Assembly: GCF_900156255.1 (NCBI RefSeq)
Contig: NZ_FTMK01000002.1
Span: 124,001-188,000, forward strand
Source of the DNA: Paracoccus thiocyanatus
GTDB taxonomy: Bacteria; Pseudomonadota; Alphaproteobacteria; Rhodobacterales; Rhodobacteraceae
Direction of reading: 5' to 3'
Length of the DNA stretch: 64,000 nt
Of this stretch, positions 47,555-59,692 are shown piece by piece. The notes under the pieces were generated by a model. It saw only the letters and a program-made list of their open reading frames with translations, had not been told where the DNA came from and ran no database searches. Position 1 is the first letter of the stretch. Each line of letters begins with the position of its first letter. The translations under genes and the position numbers were made by a program.

Positions 47555-48255
47555 GCGCGCCGCTGCTGAAGGTCGAGAACCTGCAAGCCTGGTATGGCGA
47601 AAGCCATGTTCTGCACGGCGTGGACCTGACCGTCACCGAAGGTGAGATGATCTGCATCCTGGGCCGCAACGGCATGGGCAAGACCACGACGCTGCGCAGC
47701 ATCATGGGCATCCTGCGCAAGCGGACCGGCCGGATCGAATTTGCCGGCCGGGACATGATGGCGGTGCCGCTGCATCACACCGCCCGCGCCGGCCTGGGCT
47801 TCGTCCCCGAAGAGCGCGGCATCTTCGCCAGCCTTTCGGTCGAAGAGAACCTGATGCTGCCGCCGAAAGTCGCCGAGGGCGGCATGTCGGTCGAGGAAAT
47901 CTATGCGCTGTTTCCGAACCTGCACGAACGCCGCACCAGCCCTGGCACCAAGCTATCCGGGGGCGAACAGCAGATGCTGGCCATGGCGCGCATCCTGCGC
48001 ACCGGCGCGCGCTGCCTGCTTCTGGACGAGCCGACCGAGGGGCTGGCGCCGGTCATCATCCAGGCCATCGGCGCGGTGCTGCAAAAGCTGAAATCCCGCG
48101 GCATGACCGTGGTGCTGGTCGAACAGAACTTCCGCTTTGCCGCCAAGGTCGCCGACCGCTTCTATCTGATGGACCATGGCCGCATGACGGCAGAGTTCCC
48201 GGTCGCGGAACTGACCTCGCGCATGGACATGCTGCATCGGGAACTGGGGGTGTGA
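47551..48255 (+). CDS. LivF-type ABC transporter ATP-binding protein
   Basis: A 234-residue second ATPase of the importer. Walker A is GRNGMGKTTTLRSIMG, signature LSGGEQQMLAMARIL and Walker B LLLDEPTEGLAP, with the LivF-specific GFVPEERGIFASLSVEENL. It starts on an ATGA overlap with the LivG-type gene, so both ATPases are made in equal amounts for a heterodimer. Confidence 0.94.
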   Translation: MSAPLLKVENLQAWYGESHVLHGVDLTVTEGEMICILGRNGMGKTTTLRSIMGILRKRTGRIEFAGRDMMAVPLHHTARAGLGFVPEERGIFASLSVEENLMLPPKVAEGGMSVEEIYALFPNLHERRTSPGTKLSGGEQQMLAMARILRTGARCLLLDEPTEGLAPVIIQAIGAVLQKLKSRGMTVVLVEQNFRFAAKVADRFYLMDHGRMTAEFPVAELTSRMDMLHRELGV

Positions 48256-48256
48256 C

Positions 48257-49138
48257 ATGACCATGATCTTTGGCATTCCCGTCCAGGCGCTGATGGGCCA
48301 GTTGCTGCTTGGCCTGATCAACGGCTCTTTCTATGCGCTTTTGTCGCTGGGCCTTGCGATCATCTTCGGCCTGCTGCGCGTGATCAACTTCGCCCATGGC
48401 GCGCAATACATGCTGGGCGCCTTTGTCACCCTGCTTTTGCTGAACCATGGCGGGATCAGCTTTTGGTTCGCGCTGGTCCTGGCGCCGCTGATCGTGGGGC
48501 TTGTCGGCGCCGTGATCGAACGCACGATGCTGTCGCGGCTCTACAAGCTGGACCACCTTTACGGGCTGCTGTTCACCTTTGGCCTGGCCTTGGCGATCGA
48601 GGGAACGTTCCGATATCTTTATGGTGCTTCGGGGATGCCTTATCCGCAGCCCGTGCAGGGCGGCGTGAATCTGGGCTTCATGTTCCTGCCGAAGTATCGC
48701 GGCGCGGTCGTGATCATCTCGCTGGCGGCCTGTATCGGGGTCTGGTTCATGATCGAAAAGACCAAGCTGGGCGCCTATCTGCGCGCGGCGACGGAAAATC
48801 CGACGCTGGTGCAAAGCTTTGGCGTCAACGTGCCCTTGCTGCTGACGCTGACCTATGCGCTTGGCGCGGGGCTGGCCGGTTTTGCCGGGGTGCTGGCGGC
48901 GCCGATCTACCAGGTCAGCCCGCTGATGGGTTCGAACCTGATCATCATCGTCTTCGCGGTGGTGGTCGTGGGCGGCATGGGCTCGATCCTGGGGGCCATC
49001 GTCACCGGCTACATGCTGGGCGTGGTCGAGGGGCTGACCAAGGTCTTCTACCCCGAGGCGTCCAATATCGTGATCTTCGTCATCATGGCGATCGTCTTGA
49101 TCCTGCGGCCCGCGGGCCTTTTCGGAAAGGATGCCTGA
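48257..49138 (+). CDS. LivH-type ABC transporter permease
   Basis: A 293-residue BPD_transp_2 permease with about 8 helices. LivH features are LINGSFYALLSLGLAIIFGLLRVINFAHG near the N-terminus and the cytoplasmic coupling loop KLGAYLRAATENPTLVQSFGVNV. The gene starts one base after the LivF-type stop. Confidence 0.94.
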   Translation: MTMIFGIPVQALMGQLLLGLINGSFYALLSLGLAIIFGLLRVINFAHGAQYMLGAFVTLLLLNHGGISFWFALVLAPLIVGLVGAVIERTMLSRLYKLDHLYGLLFTFGLALAIEGTFRYLYGASGMPYPQPVQGGVNLGFMFLPKYRGAVVIISLAACIGVWFMIEKTKLGAYLRAATENPTLVQSFGVNVPLLLTLTYALGAGLAGFAGVLAAPIYQVSPLMGSNLIIIVFAVVVVGGMGSILGAIVTGYMLGVVEGLTKVFYPEASNIVIFVIMAIVLILRPAGLFGKDA

Positions 49139-49139
49139 C

Positions 49140-50138
49140 ATGGCCGGAAAATCCGAAACCGCCGCCCCCGACCATGTCGCGGCCCATCCGCGCGCGGGAC
49201 AGGTCCGGCTGGTGCTGATCGGTGTCGCGCTGGCAGGGCTGCTGGTCGCGCCGATGTTCCTTTACCCGATCTTCCTGATGAAGCTTCTGGCCTTCGCGCT
49301 CTTCGCCTCGGCCTTCAACCTGCTGCTGGGCTATACGGGGCTTTTGTCCTTTGGCCACGCGGCCTTTTTCGGCGGCGCGGCCTATTTCACCGCCCATGCC
49401 GTCAAGGTCTGGGGCTGGCCGCCGGAACTCGGCCTGCTCCTGGGCGTTGCCGGCGCGGCGGCCCTGGGGCTGGTGATGGGCGCCATCGCCATCCGCCGCC
49501 AGGGCATCTATTTCGCCATGATCACCCTGGCGCTGTCGCAGATGTTCTTCTTCTTCTGCCTGCAAGCCCCCTTCACCCATGGCGAGGACGGCATCCAGTC
49601 GGTGCCGCGCGGCCACCTGTTCGGGCTGATCGACCTGAACCGGCCGATGAACATGTATTACTTCGTGCTGGCGGTGTTCCTGGTGGGCCTGCTGATCATC
49701 CGGCGCTTCGTAAACTCGCCCTTCGGCATGATCCTGAAGTCGATCCGGGAAAACGAGAGCCGCGCCATCTCGCTGGGTTATTCGGTGCAGCGCTACAAGC
49801 TGGGCGCCTTTGTGATGTCGGCGGCGCTGGCGGGGCTGGCCGGCGGCGTCAAGGCGCTGATCTTCCAGTTCGCCACCCTGACCGACGTGACCTGGCAGAT
49901 GTCGGGCGAGGTGATCCTGATGACGCTGCTGGGCGGCATCGGCACGCTTTTCGGCCCCATCGTCGGCGCCGGCCTGGTGGTGAGCCTGCAAAACTTCCTG
50001 GCCACCTCGGATTTTCCCGTCACCATCATCACCGGCGTCGTCTTCATGGTCTGCGTGCTGCTGTTCCGCCGCGGCCTGGTGGGCGAATTCTTCGCCTCGA
50101 AGCTGGGCCGCAAGCTGGGCTTGCGGTCGGGATCGTGA
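49140..50138 (+). CDS. LivM-type ABC transporter permease
   Basis: A 332-residue permease partner. LivM features are FNLLLGYTGLLSFGHAAFFGGAAY, IRRQGIYFAMITLALSQMFFFF and the coupling region SPFGMILKSIRENESRAISLGYSV. The ATG at 49140, 9 bases after GGAAAGG, is preferred to an in-frame ATG at 49131 that overlaps the LivH-type stop. Confidence 0.94.
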   Translation: MAGKSETAAPDHVAAHPRAGQVRLVLIGVALAGLLVAPMFLYPIFLMKLLAFALFASAFNLLLGYTGLLSFGHAAFFGGAAYFTAHAVKVWGWPPELGLLLGVAGAAALGLVMGAIAIRRQGIYFAMITLALSQMFFFFCLQAPFTHGEDGIQSVPRGHLFGLIDLNRPMNMYYFVLAVFLVGLLIIRRFVNSPFGMILKSIRENESRAISLGYSVQRYKLGAFVMSAALAGLAGGVKALIFQFATLTDVTWQMSGEVILMTLLGGIGTLFGPIVGAGLVVSLQNFLATSDFPVTIITGVVFMVCVLLFRRGLVGEFFASKLGRKLGLRSGS

Positions 50139-50162
50139 TCGCAGGGGGCGGGGGAGTATCCG

Positions 50163-51770
50163 ATGGAAAGCTATGACTATATCATCATCGGCGCCGGCAG
50201 CGCCGGCTGCGTGCTGGCCAACCGCCTTAGCGCCGATCCCGGCACCCGCGTGCTGCTGCTGGAAGCCGGGGGGCGCGACAATTACCACTGGATCCACATC
50301 CCGGTCGGCTATCTTTATTGCATCGGCAACCCGCGCACCGACTGGGGCTTCCGCACCCAGGCCGAGCCGGGGCTGAACGGGCGCGCGCTGCTTTACCCGC
50401 GCGGCCGGGTGCTGGGCGGCTGTTCGTCGATCAACGGCATGATCTACATGCGCGGGCAGGCGGCCGATTACGACCATTGGCGGCAGATGGGCTGCACCGG
50501 CTGGGGCTGGGACGACGTGCTGCCGCTGTTCAAGGCGCAAGAGGACCATTACCGCGGCGGCGACGCCATGCATGGCGCCGGCGGCGAATTGCGGGTCGAA
50601 ACCGCGCGGGTCCGCTGGGCTGTCCTTGACGCCTTCATGGAGGCGGCGGAACAGGCCGGCATCCCCCGCAGCGAGGACTTCAACCGCGGCGACAACGAGG
50701 GCGGCGGCTATTTCGACGTGACCCAGCGCCGCGGCTGGCGCTGGAGCGCGGCCAAGGCGTTCCTGCACCCGGTGCGCCACCGCCCGAACCTGCGCATCCT
50801 GACCGGGGCCGAGGTCGAGCGGCTGGTGATCGAGGCGGGCGAGGTCACGGGCGTCATCTTCCACCACAAGGGCCAGCGGCACGAGGTCCGCGCGGCGCGC
50901 GAGACGGTGCTGGCCGCGGGCGCCATCGGTTCGGTGCAGATCCTTGAACATTCCGGGATCGGCCGCGGCGATATCCTGCAAGCCGCCGGCATCGCGCCGC
51001 AGGCCCTGGTGCCGTCGCTGGGCGAGAACCTGCAAGACCACCTGCAATTGCGGCTGGTCTACAAGGTCCGCGGCGTGCCGACGCTGAACGAAAAGGCATC
51101 GCACCTGATGGGCAAGGCGGCCATCGGGCTGGAATACCTGCTCAAGCGCTCGGGGCCGATGGCGATGGCGCCCAGCCAGCTTGGCATCTTCACCCGTTCG
51201 GGCCCCGACAAGGCGACGCCGGACCTGGAATTCCACGTCCAGCCGGTCAGCCTGGACAAGTTCGGCGACCCGGTGCACCCTTTTCCGGCGATGACCGCCT
51301 CGGTCTGCAACCTGCGGCCGGAAAGCCGCGGCTCGGTCCATATCGCCGGGCCGGATTTCCGCGCCCATCCGGCGATCCGGCCGAACTACCTTTCGACCCA
51401 GGCCGACCGCGAGGTGGCCGCGCGCGCCATCCGCCTGACCCGCAAGATCGCCGCCCAGCCCGCCTTCAACCGCTACGACCCCCAGGAGCACATCCCCGGC
51501 ATCGCCTTCCAAAGCGACGAGGATCTGGTGGCGGCGGCGGGTGCGGTGGGCACCACGATCTTCCACCCGGTCGGCACCTGCCGCATGGGCGCCGATGACG
51601 GCGCGGTGGTCGATCCCCGGCTACGGATGCGTGCGCTTGGCCGGCTGCGCATCGCCGATGCCTCGGTCATGCCGACGATCACCAGCGGCAACACCAACGC
51701 CCCGGTGATGATGATCGCCGAAAAGGCGGCGCGGATGATGCTGGAGGATGCGCGAAACCGCACCTTCTGA
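50163..51770 (+). CDS. GMC-family FAD-dependent alcohol dehydrogenase (choline-dehydrogenase-like)
   Basis: 535 residues. The FAD-binding Rossmann motif is YIIIGAGSAGCVLANRLS at residues about 4-22, with the GMC signature GRVLGGCSSINGMIYMRG and a second signature in AAGAIGSVQILEHSGIG. The active-site His468 is in IFHPVGTCRMG, and a C-terminal Asn pair (about 510-512) in NTNAPVMM. GMC enzymes oxidise primary alcohols to aldehydes; without a signal peptide this one is cytoplasmic. It starts 24 bases after the LivM-type gene, so it belongs to the importer operon and presumably oxidises the imported compound. Confidence 0.93.
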   Translation: MESYDYIIIGAGSAGCVLANRLSADPGTRVLLLEAGGRDNYHWIHIPVGYLYCIGNPRTDWGFRTQAEPGLNGRALLYPRGRVLGGCSSINGMIYMRGQAADYDHWRQMGCTGWGWDDVLPLFKAQEDHYRGGDAMHGAGGELRVETARVRWAVLDAFMEAAEQAGIPRSEDFNRGDNEGGGYFDVTQRRGWRWSAAKAFLHPVRHRPNLRILTGAEVERLVIEAGEVTGVIFHHKGQRHEVRAARETVLAAGAIGSVQILEHSGIGRGDILQAAGIAPQALVPSLGENLQDHLQLRLVYKVRGVPTLNEKASHLMGKAAIGLEYLLKRSGPMAMAPSQLGIFTRSGPDKATPDLEFHVQPVSLDKFGDPVHPFPAMTASVCNLRPESRGSVHIAGPDFRAHPAIRPNYLSTQADREVAARAIRLTRKIAAQPAFNRYDPQEHIPGIAFQSDEDLVAAAGAVGTTIFHPVGTCRMGADDGAVVDPRLRMRALGRLRIADASVMPTITSGNTNAPVMMIAEKAARMMLEDARNRTF

Positions 51771-51773
51771 CCT

Positions 51774-51819
51774 GGGCGGCCATCCGCCCAAGACGGGGCC
51801 GCCCGGCTACTTGCCGGGC
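51774..51819. terminator. Two hairpins between the GMC gene and cbbX
   Basis: GGGCGG-CCAT-CCGCCC (51774-51789) and GCCCGGC-TACTT-GCCGGGC (51801-51819) occupy most of the 55-bp gap between these convergent genes. They probably act as a two-way transcription stop; neither has a long T tract. Confidence 0.6.
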
Positions 51820-51825
51820 GCACCC

Positions 51826-52752
51826 TCAGTCCTCGATCATCGGCCGGCTGCCGTCGATGTCCAGCCCGCCGGAAAACACCCGGCTGGCGCGGATATCGGG
51901 TTCGGTGATGGTCGACAGCGCCCGCGCATCGACCGGCGCATCGCCGGAAAACAGCCGGTTCGCCTGGCGCAGCCGCGCCCGGTCCAGCGCGTTGCGGATC
52001 GAACGCGCATTGGCGAAATGCGGCTGCTCGCGGCGCAGGCGGACATATTCGTCCATCGCCCCGCGGCCGGCCTCGTCAAAGGCGTAGCCCTGGTTTTCCA
52101 GCATCGAGGCCGAGATCCGCCCCAGCTCCTCGTCGGTATAGTCGGGAAATTCGATATGATGGGCGATGCGCGAACGAAAGCCGGGATTGGCGGCGAAGAA
52201 ACGGTCCATCCGGTCGGCATAGCCGGCCATGATCACCACCAGGTCGTCGCGGTTGTTCTCCATCACCTGCAACAGGATCTCGATCGCCTCCTGGCCATAG
52301 TCGCGCTCGTTGTCGGGCTTGTAGAGGTAATAGGCCTCGTCGATGAACAGCACGCCGCCCATGGCCTTTTTCAGCACTTCCTTGGTCTTGGGCGCAGTAT
52401 GGCCGATATATTGCCCGACCAGGTCGTCGCGGGTCACGCTGACCAGGTGGCCCTTGCGCACATAGCCCAGCCGGTGCAGCAGCCCGGCCATCTTCAGCGC
52501 CACGGTGGTCTTGCCGGTGCCGGGATTGCCGGTAAAGCTCATGTGCAGGGTCGGCGTCTCATACGCCAGGCCCAGGTCGCGCCGCGCCCGGTCCACCAAA
52601 AGCAGCGCCGCCGTCTCGCGGATGCGTTCCTTGACTGGGGCCAGGCCGATCAGCTCGCGGTCCAGCTCGTCCAGGATCTCGCGCACGCCCGAGGATTCAT
52701 ACTCGGCCTTCAGGTCCACGGTAGCCAGCGTCTCGCCCATATCGCCGTCCAT
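51826..52752 (-). CDS. cbbX: Rubisco activase CbbX (red-type, AAA+)
   Basis: A 308-residue AAA+ ATPase that remodels inhibited red-type Rubisco by transiently threading the CbbL C-terminus. Walker A is [14 protein letters not shown], Walker [12 protein letters not shown], and sensor/arginine-finger elements include [22 protein letters not shown]. The ATG at 52752 follows GGAGAAAGG, which is part of a copy of the intercistronic repeat. It is the last gene of the cbb operon. Confidence 0.96.
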   Translation of the reverse strand: MDGDMGETLATVDLKAEYESSGVREILDELDRELIGLAPVKERIRETAALLLVDRARRDLGLAYETPTLHMSFTGNPGTGKTTVALKMAGLLHRLGYVRKGHLVSVTRDDLVGQYIGHTAPKTKEVLKKAMGGVLFIDEAYYLYKPDNERDYGQEAIEILLQVMENNRDDLVVIMAGYADRMDRFFAANPGFRSRIAHHIEFPDYTDEELGRISASMLENQGYAFDEAGRGAMDEYVRLRREQPHFANARSIRNALDRARLRQANRLFSGDAPVDARALSTITEPDIRASRVFSGGLDIDGSRPMIED

Positions 52753-52755
52753 CAG

Positions 52756-52809
52756 CCTTTCTCCGTTTCGCAAATACTCTCGGGGGGTCCGGGGGGCAGA
52801 CAGCCCCCC
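52756..52809 (-). repeat. Intercistronic repeat element (cbbS-cbbX copy)
   Basis: Read on the - strand: hairpin GGGGGGC-TGTCT-GCCCCCC, GGACCCCCC, then GAGAGTATTTGCGAAACGG and AGAAAG just before the cbbX ATG. It shares its order of parts and about 15 of 17 core bases with the fabD-fabG copy at 34495-34554. Confidence 0.75.
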
Positions 52810-52828
52810 GGCAGCAGCAACAGCCGGC

Positions 52829-53218
52829 TTATCCGACCATCTCGTGGGTATAGCGGATATGGCGCCCATCGGCCTCCATCCGCCAGGTGCGGAAGCTCGG
52901 CTCGCTTTCCGGGCGGTTGACGATAAAGGACATCATCACCGTCTCCCATCCCCGCGTGCTGTCAAAGGCGTTGATGCGGATATATTTTTCCCCATGCGCC
53001 TTGCGGCAGTCGTCCAGTTCCATCATCACGCCCTTGGCGTCCTTCAGGTCGAACATCGGGTTGCCCCACATCTCCCAATAGGTGTTGCGGGGATGCGGCT
53101 CGTCGGTGAACTCGATCCCGACCGCCCAGTCGCGCGACAGGATATATTCCACCTGGTCGCGGATCTGCTCGTCGGTCAGGTCGGGCAGAAAGGAAAAGCA
53201 GCCCTGAGTGATACGCAT
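52829..53218 (-). CDS. cbbS: Rubisco small subunit (red-type)
   Basis: A 129-residue RbcS-type subunit starting [43 protein letters not shown] and [23 protein letters not shown] match form IC/ID subunits, including the C-terminal extension ([11 protein letters not shown]) that forms the beta barrel along the holoenzyme axis in red-type Rubisco. It lies 12 bases after cbbL. Confidence 0.97.
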   Translation of the reverse strand: MRITQGCFSFLPDLTDEQIRDQVEYILSRDWAVGIEFTDEPHPRNTYWEMWGNPMFDLKDAKGVMMELDDCRKAHGEKYIRINAFDSTRGWETVMMSFIVNRPESEPSFRTWRMEADGRHIRYTHEMVG

Positions 53219-53230
53219 CTGTTCTCTCCC

Positions 53231-54709
<1,479 letters not shown>

Positions 54710-55789
54710 TCAGGCGGCTTTCGCGCCAGTGATTGCCGGGTCCAGTGCCCCCGACGCATAGCGCCGGGCCATCTCGTCCATCGGGATGACCCTGATCTTG
54801 CTGGCATGGCCGGCGGTTCCGAAACGTTCGAAACGATCGCGGCACAGCACCGTCAATTCCTTCATGGCTGGGATCAGGAATTTGCGCGGGTCGAATTCCT
54901 GGGGCTTTTCGCGGGCGACCTTGCGGAACTGTCCGGTCATCGCCATGCGGCAGTCGGTGTCGATGTTCACCTTGCGCACGCCGTGGCGGATGCCGCGCTC
55001 GATCTCTTCGACCGGGACGCCATAGGTCTGGGGCATCTCGCCGCCGGCCTCGTTGATCAGGTCTTGCAGATATTGCGGCACCGAGCTGGAGCCGTGCATG
55101 ACCAGATGCGTGCCGGGCAGGCGCTCATGGATCGCCTCGATCACATGCATGGCCAGGATGTCGCCATCGGGCTTGCGGCTGAACTTGTAGGCGCCGTGGC
55201 TGGTGCCGCAGGCGATGGCCAGCGCGTCGCAGCGGGTGCGGGTAACGAAATCGACCGCCTGGTCGGGGTCGGTCAGAAGCTGGCTGTGGTCCAGCTTGCC
55301 CTCGGCGCCCGAGCCGTCCTCGGCCGCGGCTTCGCCGGTTTCCAGCGAACCCAGCACGCCCAGTTCCCCCTCGACCGAGGCGCCGACGGCATGGGCGGCC
55401 TCGGCCACCTTGGCCGTCACCGCGACGTTATAGTCGTAATCGGCGGGCGTCTTCATGTCCTCGTGCAGCGAGCCGTCCATCATCACGCTGGTAAAGCCGT
55501 GGCGGATCGCCGACATGCAGGTGGCCAGGTTGTTGCCATGGTCCTGGTGCAGGCAGATCGGGATGGTCGGGTTCATCTCGGCCAGGGCCTCGACCATGCG
55601 GCGCAGCATGATGTCGCCGGCATAGGAACGCGCGCCGCGGCTGGCTTGCAGGATCACCGGGGCATCGACCTCGGCCGCGGCCTTCACGATGGCAAGCCCC
55701 TGTTCCATGTTGTTGATGTTGAATGCGGGCACGCCGTAGCCATGTTCGGCGGCGTGGTCCAGAAGCTGTCGCAGCGTGATGAGGGCCAT
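54710..55789 (-). CDS. cbbA: Class II fructose-bisphosphate aldolase
   Basis: A 359-residue zinc-dependent aldolase condensing triose phosphates in the Calvin cycle; it can also act on sedoheptulose bisphosphate. The zinc ligands are visible in CLHQDHGNN, in [11 protein letters not shown] and in [26 protein letters not shown] and HGSSSVPQ are typical of the CbbA branch. The ATG at 55789 overlaps the transketolase stop (TGATG) and follows GGAGGAAAG; a GTG one codon earlier is less likely. Confidence 0.96.
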   Translation of the reverse strand: MALITLRQLLDHAAEHGYGVPAFNINNMEQGLAIVKAAAEVDAPVILQASRGARSYAGDIMLRRMVEALAEMNPTIPICLHQDHGNNLATCMSAIRHGFTSVMMDGSLHEDMKTPADYDYNVAVTAKVAEAAHAVGASVEGELGVLGSLETGEAAAEDGSGAEGKLDHSQLLTDPDQAVDFVTRTRCDALAIACGTSHGAYKFSRKPDGDILAMHVIEAIHERLPGTHLVMHGSSSVPQYLQDLINEAGGEMPQTYGVPVEEIERGIRHGVRKVNIDTDCRMAMTGQFRKVAREKPQEFDPRKFLIPAMKELTVLCRDRFERFGTAGHASKIRVIPMDEMARRYASGALDPAITGAKAA

Positions 55790-57792
55790 CACTTTCCTCC
55801 CTGGATAAGCTGGTTGGCAAGGTCGGCGGCACGTTCGGCGGTGATGCCGAAATGCCGGTAAAGCGCGGGGGCAGGGGCCGAGGCGCCAAAGCCCGCCATG
55901 CCGATGAAGCCGTCGCCGGGGCGCAGGAACAGTCCGTCCCAGCCCTGTCGGATCAGCGCCTCGATGCCGATGCGCGGGGCACGGCCCAGCACCGCCTCGC
56001 GCTCGGCCTCGGGACGCTGCGCGAACAGCTCGAAGCAGGGGGCCGAGACGACGGCGGCGCGCACGCCCTGCGCGGCCAGCAGGTCGGCGGCCTCCACCGC
56101 GATCTCGATTTCCGAGCCGGTGGCGATCAGCGTCACGTCGCGCGCGCCCTCGGTTTCGCGCAGGACATAGGCGCCCTGGCGGCTGCGGTTTTCGTCATCG
56201 GCATCCAGCCGCACCGCGGGCAGGTTCTGGCGCGACAGGCAGAGGACCGAGGGGCTGGCGGGCGCGGTCAGCGCGATTTCCCAGGCCTCGGCGGTCTCGA
56301 CCGCATCGGCGGGGCGAAAGACCATCAGGTTCGGGATTGCCCGCAGCGCCGCGACATGCTCGACCGGCTGGTGGGTCGGGCCGTCTTCGCCCAGGCCGAT
56401 GCTGTCATGGGTCATGACATGGACGACCGGCACCCCCATCAGCGCGCCCAGCCGGATCGCCGGGCGGGAATAGTCGCTAAAGGCCAGGAAGGTGCCGCCA
56501 TAGGGGACAAAGCCGCCGTGCAGCGCCAGGCCGTTCATGACCGCGGCCATGCCGTGTTCGCGGATGCCGTAATGGACATAGCGGCCGCTGCGATCCTGGG
56601 GCGTCACCGACACCATGCCCTTGCTGCGGGTGTTGTTCGAACCTGTCAGGTCGGCCGAGCCGCCGACCGTGTTCGGCAGGGTGGCGTTCACCACCTCCAG
56701 CGCCATTTCCGACGCCTTGCGGGTCGCGACCTTGGGCCGGTCGGAGGCGAGTTTCGCCGTATAGTCACGGATGGCGCTGCGCAGCGCCGCCGTATCAGGC
56801 GCGGCCAGCATGGCGTTGAAGCGACCCTGATCTGGGGACGTTTCCAGCCGCTTCTGCCATGCTGACCGCGCCTCGGCCCCTCGCGCGGAGACAGAGCGCC
56901 AGGAGTCCAGGATGTCTTGGGGTATTTCAAAGGCCGGATGGCTCCAGCCCAGATGCGCGCGCGCCGCTGCGATCTCGTCGGCGCCCAGCGGCGCGCCATG
57001 CACGTCATGGCTGCCCTGCTTGTTCGGCGCGCCATAGCCGATCACCGTCTTGCAGGCGATGAGCGAGGGGCGGTCGTCGGCGCGCGCCGCCTCGATCGCC
57101 GCGGCCACCGCCTCGCGGTCATGGCCGTCCACCGCCTGCACATGCCAGCCGGCGGCGGCAAAGCGCGCCTGCTGGTCGGTGGTGGTGGACAGGTCAGTGC
57201 CGCCGTCGATGGTGATGCCGTTGTCGTCCCACAGCAGGACCAGCCGGCCCAGCCGCTGATGGCCGGCAAAGTCGATGGCCTCGTGGCTGATGCCCTCCAT
57301 CAGGCAGCCGTCGCCCGAGATGACATAGGTCCAGTGGTCGACCAACCCGTCGCCGAAGCGCGCGTTCATCATCCGCTCGGCCAAGGCCATGCCGACGGCG
57401 GTGGCGATGCCTTGGCCCAAGGGGCCGGTGGTCGTCTCGATCCCCTTGGCATGGCCGTATTCGGGATGGCCGGCGGTGCGCGCGCCAAGCTGGCGGAAAT
57501 TGCGCAGCTGGTCCATGTCCATGTCGTCATAGCCCAGCATGTGGTTGATCGCATAGACCAGCATCGAGCCGTGCCCGGCCGACATCACGAAACGGTCGCG
57601 ATCGGGCCATGCGGCATCCGCCGGGTCAATCTTCATGAAGCGGTTGAACAGCACCGCGGCCACGTCGGCCATGCCCATGGGCGCGCCGGGATGGCCGGAC
57701 TTGGCCGCCTCGACCGCGTCCATCGCCAGGGCGCGGATGGCGTTGGCCATCTGCCCCTCCAGCCCGGTGTCGATCCTTGCCATCTGGTTCAT
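55789..57792 (-). CDS. cbbT: Transketolase
   Basis: A 667-residue thiamine-diphosphate enzyme moving two-carbon units in the regenerative part of the Calvin cycle. The ThDP/Mg motif is [13 protein letters not shown]...[10 protein letters not shown]. The central pyrimidine domain has [13 protein letters not shown] and [19 protein letters not shown], and a C-terminal domain completes the protein. GGAGGGAAAG precedes the ATG at 57792. It is coupled to cbbA. Confidence 0.96.
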   Translation of the reverse strand: MNQMARIDTGLEGQMANAIRALAMDAVEAAKSGHPGAPMGMADVAAVLFNRFMKIDPADAAWPDRDRFVMSAGHGSMLVYAINHMLGYDDMDMDQLRNFRQLGARTAGHPEYGHAKGIETTTGPLGQGIATAVGMALAERMMNARFGDGLVDHWTYVISGDGCLMEGISHEAIDFAGHQRLGRLVLLWDDNGITIDGGTDLSTTTDQQARFAAAGWHVQAVDGHDREAVAAAIEAARADDRPSLIACKTVIGYGAPNKQGSHDVHGAPLGADEIAAARAHLGWSHPAFEIPQDILDSWRSVSARGAEARSAWQKRLETSPDQGRFNAMLAAPDTAALRSAIRDYTAKLASDRPKVATRKASEMALEVVNATLPNTVGGSADLTGSNNTRSKGMVSVTPQDRSGRYVHYGIREHGMAAVMNGLALHGGFVPYGGTFLAFSDYSRPAIRLGALMGVPVVHVMTHDSIGLGEDGPTHQPVEHVAALRAIPNLMVFRPADAVETAEAWEIALTAPASPSVLCLSRQNLPAVRLDADDENRSRQGAYVLRETEGARDVTLIATGSEIEIAVEAADLLAAQGVRAAVVSAPCFELFAQRPEAEREAVLGRAPRIGIEALIRQGWDGLFLRPGDGFIGMAGFGASAPAPALYRHFGITAERAADLANQLIQGGK

Positions 57793-57805
57793 CTCTTTCC
57801 TCCCT

Positions 57806-58678
57806 TCAGGCGCGTTTCGATTCGCTGACCATGCGCAGGATCATCGGCGTCAGGATCAGCTGCATGGCCAGGTCCAGCTTTGGCCCCGGAACGACGATGG
57901 AATTCGCACGGGTCATCCACGACCCCTGGATCATCGAGGCGAGATAGGGGAAATCTATGCCGCGCGGGTTCTTGAAGCGGATCACCACCAGGCTTTCATC
58001 CGCCGTGGGGATCCAGCGCGCCACGAAGGGATTCGAGGTGTCCACCACCGGCACGCGCTGGAAATTGATGTCGGTTTCGGTGAATTGCGGGCAGATCACA
58101 TGGACATAGGCGTGCATGCGCCGCAGGATCACGTCGGTCACGGCCTCGGTCGAATAGCCGCGGCTGGCCTTGTCGCGATGGATCTTCTGGATCCATTCCA
58201 GGTTGATGACCGGGACCACGCCGATCTTCAGGTCGGCCTGGCCGGCGATGTCGATGCCGTCCGATTTGACCGCCCCGTGCAGCCCTTCATAGAACAGCAC
58301 GTCGGAATCGGCGGGAAAGTCCTTCCATTCGGTGAAGTGACCGGGGGGGGTGCCGTATTTTTCGGCCTCGCGGTCGTCATGGACGTAATGCCGGGTCTGG
58401 CCGGTGCCGGTCTGGCCGTATTGGCGGAACACCTGCTCCAGCCGCTCCAATTCGTTGGCCTCGATGCTGAAATGGCTGAAGGTATGATCGCCCGCCTCGG
58501 TCCGGCGCGCCAGTTCCGCCTTCATCGCGGCCCGGTCATAGCGGTGAAAGGCGTCGCCCTCGATGCTGACGGAGGTGATCTTTTCGCGGCGGAAGATCTG
58601 GTCGAAGGTGTTCTTGATCGTCGAGGTGCCCGCGCCGGACGAGCCGGTGACGGAGATGATCGGGTGTTTCTTGCTCAT
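57806..58678 (-). CDS. cbbP: Phosphoribulokinase
   Basis: 290 residues, the bacterial octameric class. It phosphorylates ribulose-5-phosphate to the Rubisco substrate. Walker A is [31 protein letters not shown] and [10 protein letters not shown] contain catalytic and ribulose-5-phosphate-binding residues. Bacterial enzymes of this class are activated by NADH. It lies 13 bases upstream of cbbT. Confidence 0.97.
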   Translation of the reverse strand: MSKKHPIISVTGSSGAGTSTIKNTFDQIFRREKITSVSIEGDAFHRYDRAAMKAELARRTEAGDHTFSHFSIEANELERLEQVFRQYGQTGTGQTRHYVHDDREAEKYGTPPGHFTEWKDFPADSDVLFYEGLHGAVKSDGIDIAGQADLKIGVVPVINLEWIQKIHRDKASRGYSTEAVTDVILRRMHAYVHVICPQFTETDINFQRVPVVDTSNPFVARWIPTADESLVVIRFKNPRGIDFPYLASMIQGSWMTRANSIVVPGPKLDLAMQLILTPMILRMVSESKRA

Positions 58679-58699
58679 GACGTCCCTCGGTTATCCAGA

Positions 58700-59692
58700 T
58701 CAGGCGCGGAACAGGCCGCGATTTCCGAACAGCGCCGAAATCTCGGTCTCGGGCAGTTCGTGATAGGCGGCGATGCGGGCGACCTTGCCGGCCGAACCGA
58801 AGATGAACGGCGTGCGCTGGTGCAGCGCCCCGGCGCCCTGGTCCAGGATCGGGATCAGCCCGTCCGTGGCCTTGCCGCCGGCCTGTTCGATCAGCAGCGC
58901 GATGGGGGCGCATTCGTAAAGCATGCGTAGCCGGCCACGCTCATAGCCCTGGCGGGCGTCGGACGGGTAAAGAAAAACGCCGCCGCGGATCAGGATGCGG
59001 TGCGCCTCGGCCACCAGCGAGGCGATCCAGCGCATGTTGAAATTGCGTTCGCGCGGGCCGTCGCTGCCGGCCAGGCAATCGTCGATATAGGCGCGGATCG
59101 GCTGCGGCCAGTGGCGGTAGTTCGAGGCGTTGATGGCGAATTCCTGGGCGCCTTCGGGCATTTCCTGCCGCGCCGTGACCAGGTGGAACCTGTCGCTGTC
59201 GGGGTCCAGCGCGTAATGCTGCACCCCGTCGCCGAAACTGACCATCATGGCGCAGCGCGGGCCATAGATGATGTAGCCGCCACCGATCTGGTCGCGGGCC
59301 GGGCGCAGGAAGCTGGCCTCGGCCGTGTCCTCGGCCGGGAAGATCGAAAAGATCGTGCCGATCGAGACATTGGTGTCGATATTGGACGAGCCGTCCAGCG
59401 GGTCGATGGCGACGGCCAGCCGTCCTTGCGGATCCAGGGCCACGGCCTCGTCCTGTTCTTCCGACGCGAACCAGCGCACCCCGGCGCCGGCCAGCGCGTC
59501 GCGAAACAGGTCGTCGGCCATCACGTCCAGGGCCTTTTGCCCGTCGCCGTCGGCATTGGTTCCCACGGCCGAGGCCAGGTCGCCGCCCCGGCGAATGATG
59601 GCGGCAAGCCGCGCGCCCGCCCCGGCAAGGGCCAGCATCACATCGTGCATCTGCGGGGGTATACGGTCGGTCTGGATAGTCTCGGCGGTCAT
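58700..59692 (-). CDS. cbbF: Class I fructose-1,6-bisphosphatase
   Basis: 330 residues, removing the C1 phosphate of fructose-1,6-bisphosphate (and possibly sedoheptulose bisphosphate). The metal site is [11 protein letters not shown] together with [14 protein letters not shown], and the substrate region includes [28 protein letters not shown]. It is the first gene of the cbb operon, starting at an ATG at 59692 behind GAGGGG. Confidence 0.97.
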   Translation of the reverse strand: MTAETIQTDRIPPQMHDVMLALAGAGARLAAIIRRGGDLASAVGTNADGDGQKALDVMADDLFRDALAGAGVRWFASEEQDEAVALDPQGRLAVAIDPLDGSSNIDTNVSIGTIFSIFPAEDTAEASFLRPARDQIGGGYIIYGPRCAMMVSFGDGVQHYALDPDSDRFHLVTARQEMPEGAQEFAINASNYRHWPQPIRAYIDDCLAGSDGPRERNFNMRWIASLVAEAHRILIRGGVFLYPSDARQGYERGRLRMLYECAPIALLIEQAGGKATDGLIPILDQGAGALHQRTPFIFGSAGKVARIAAYHELPETEISALFGNRGLFRA

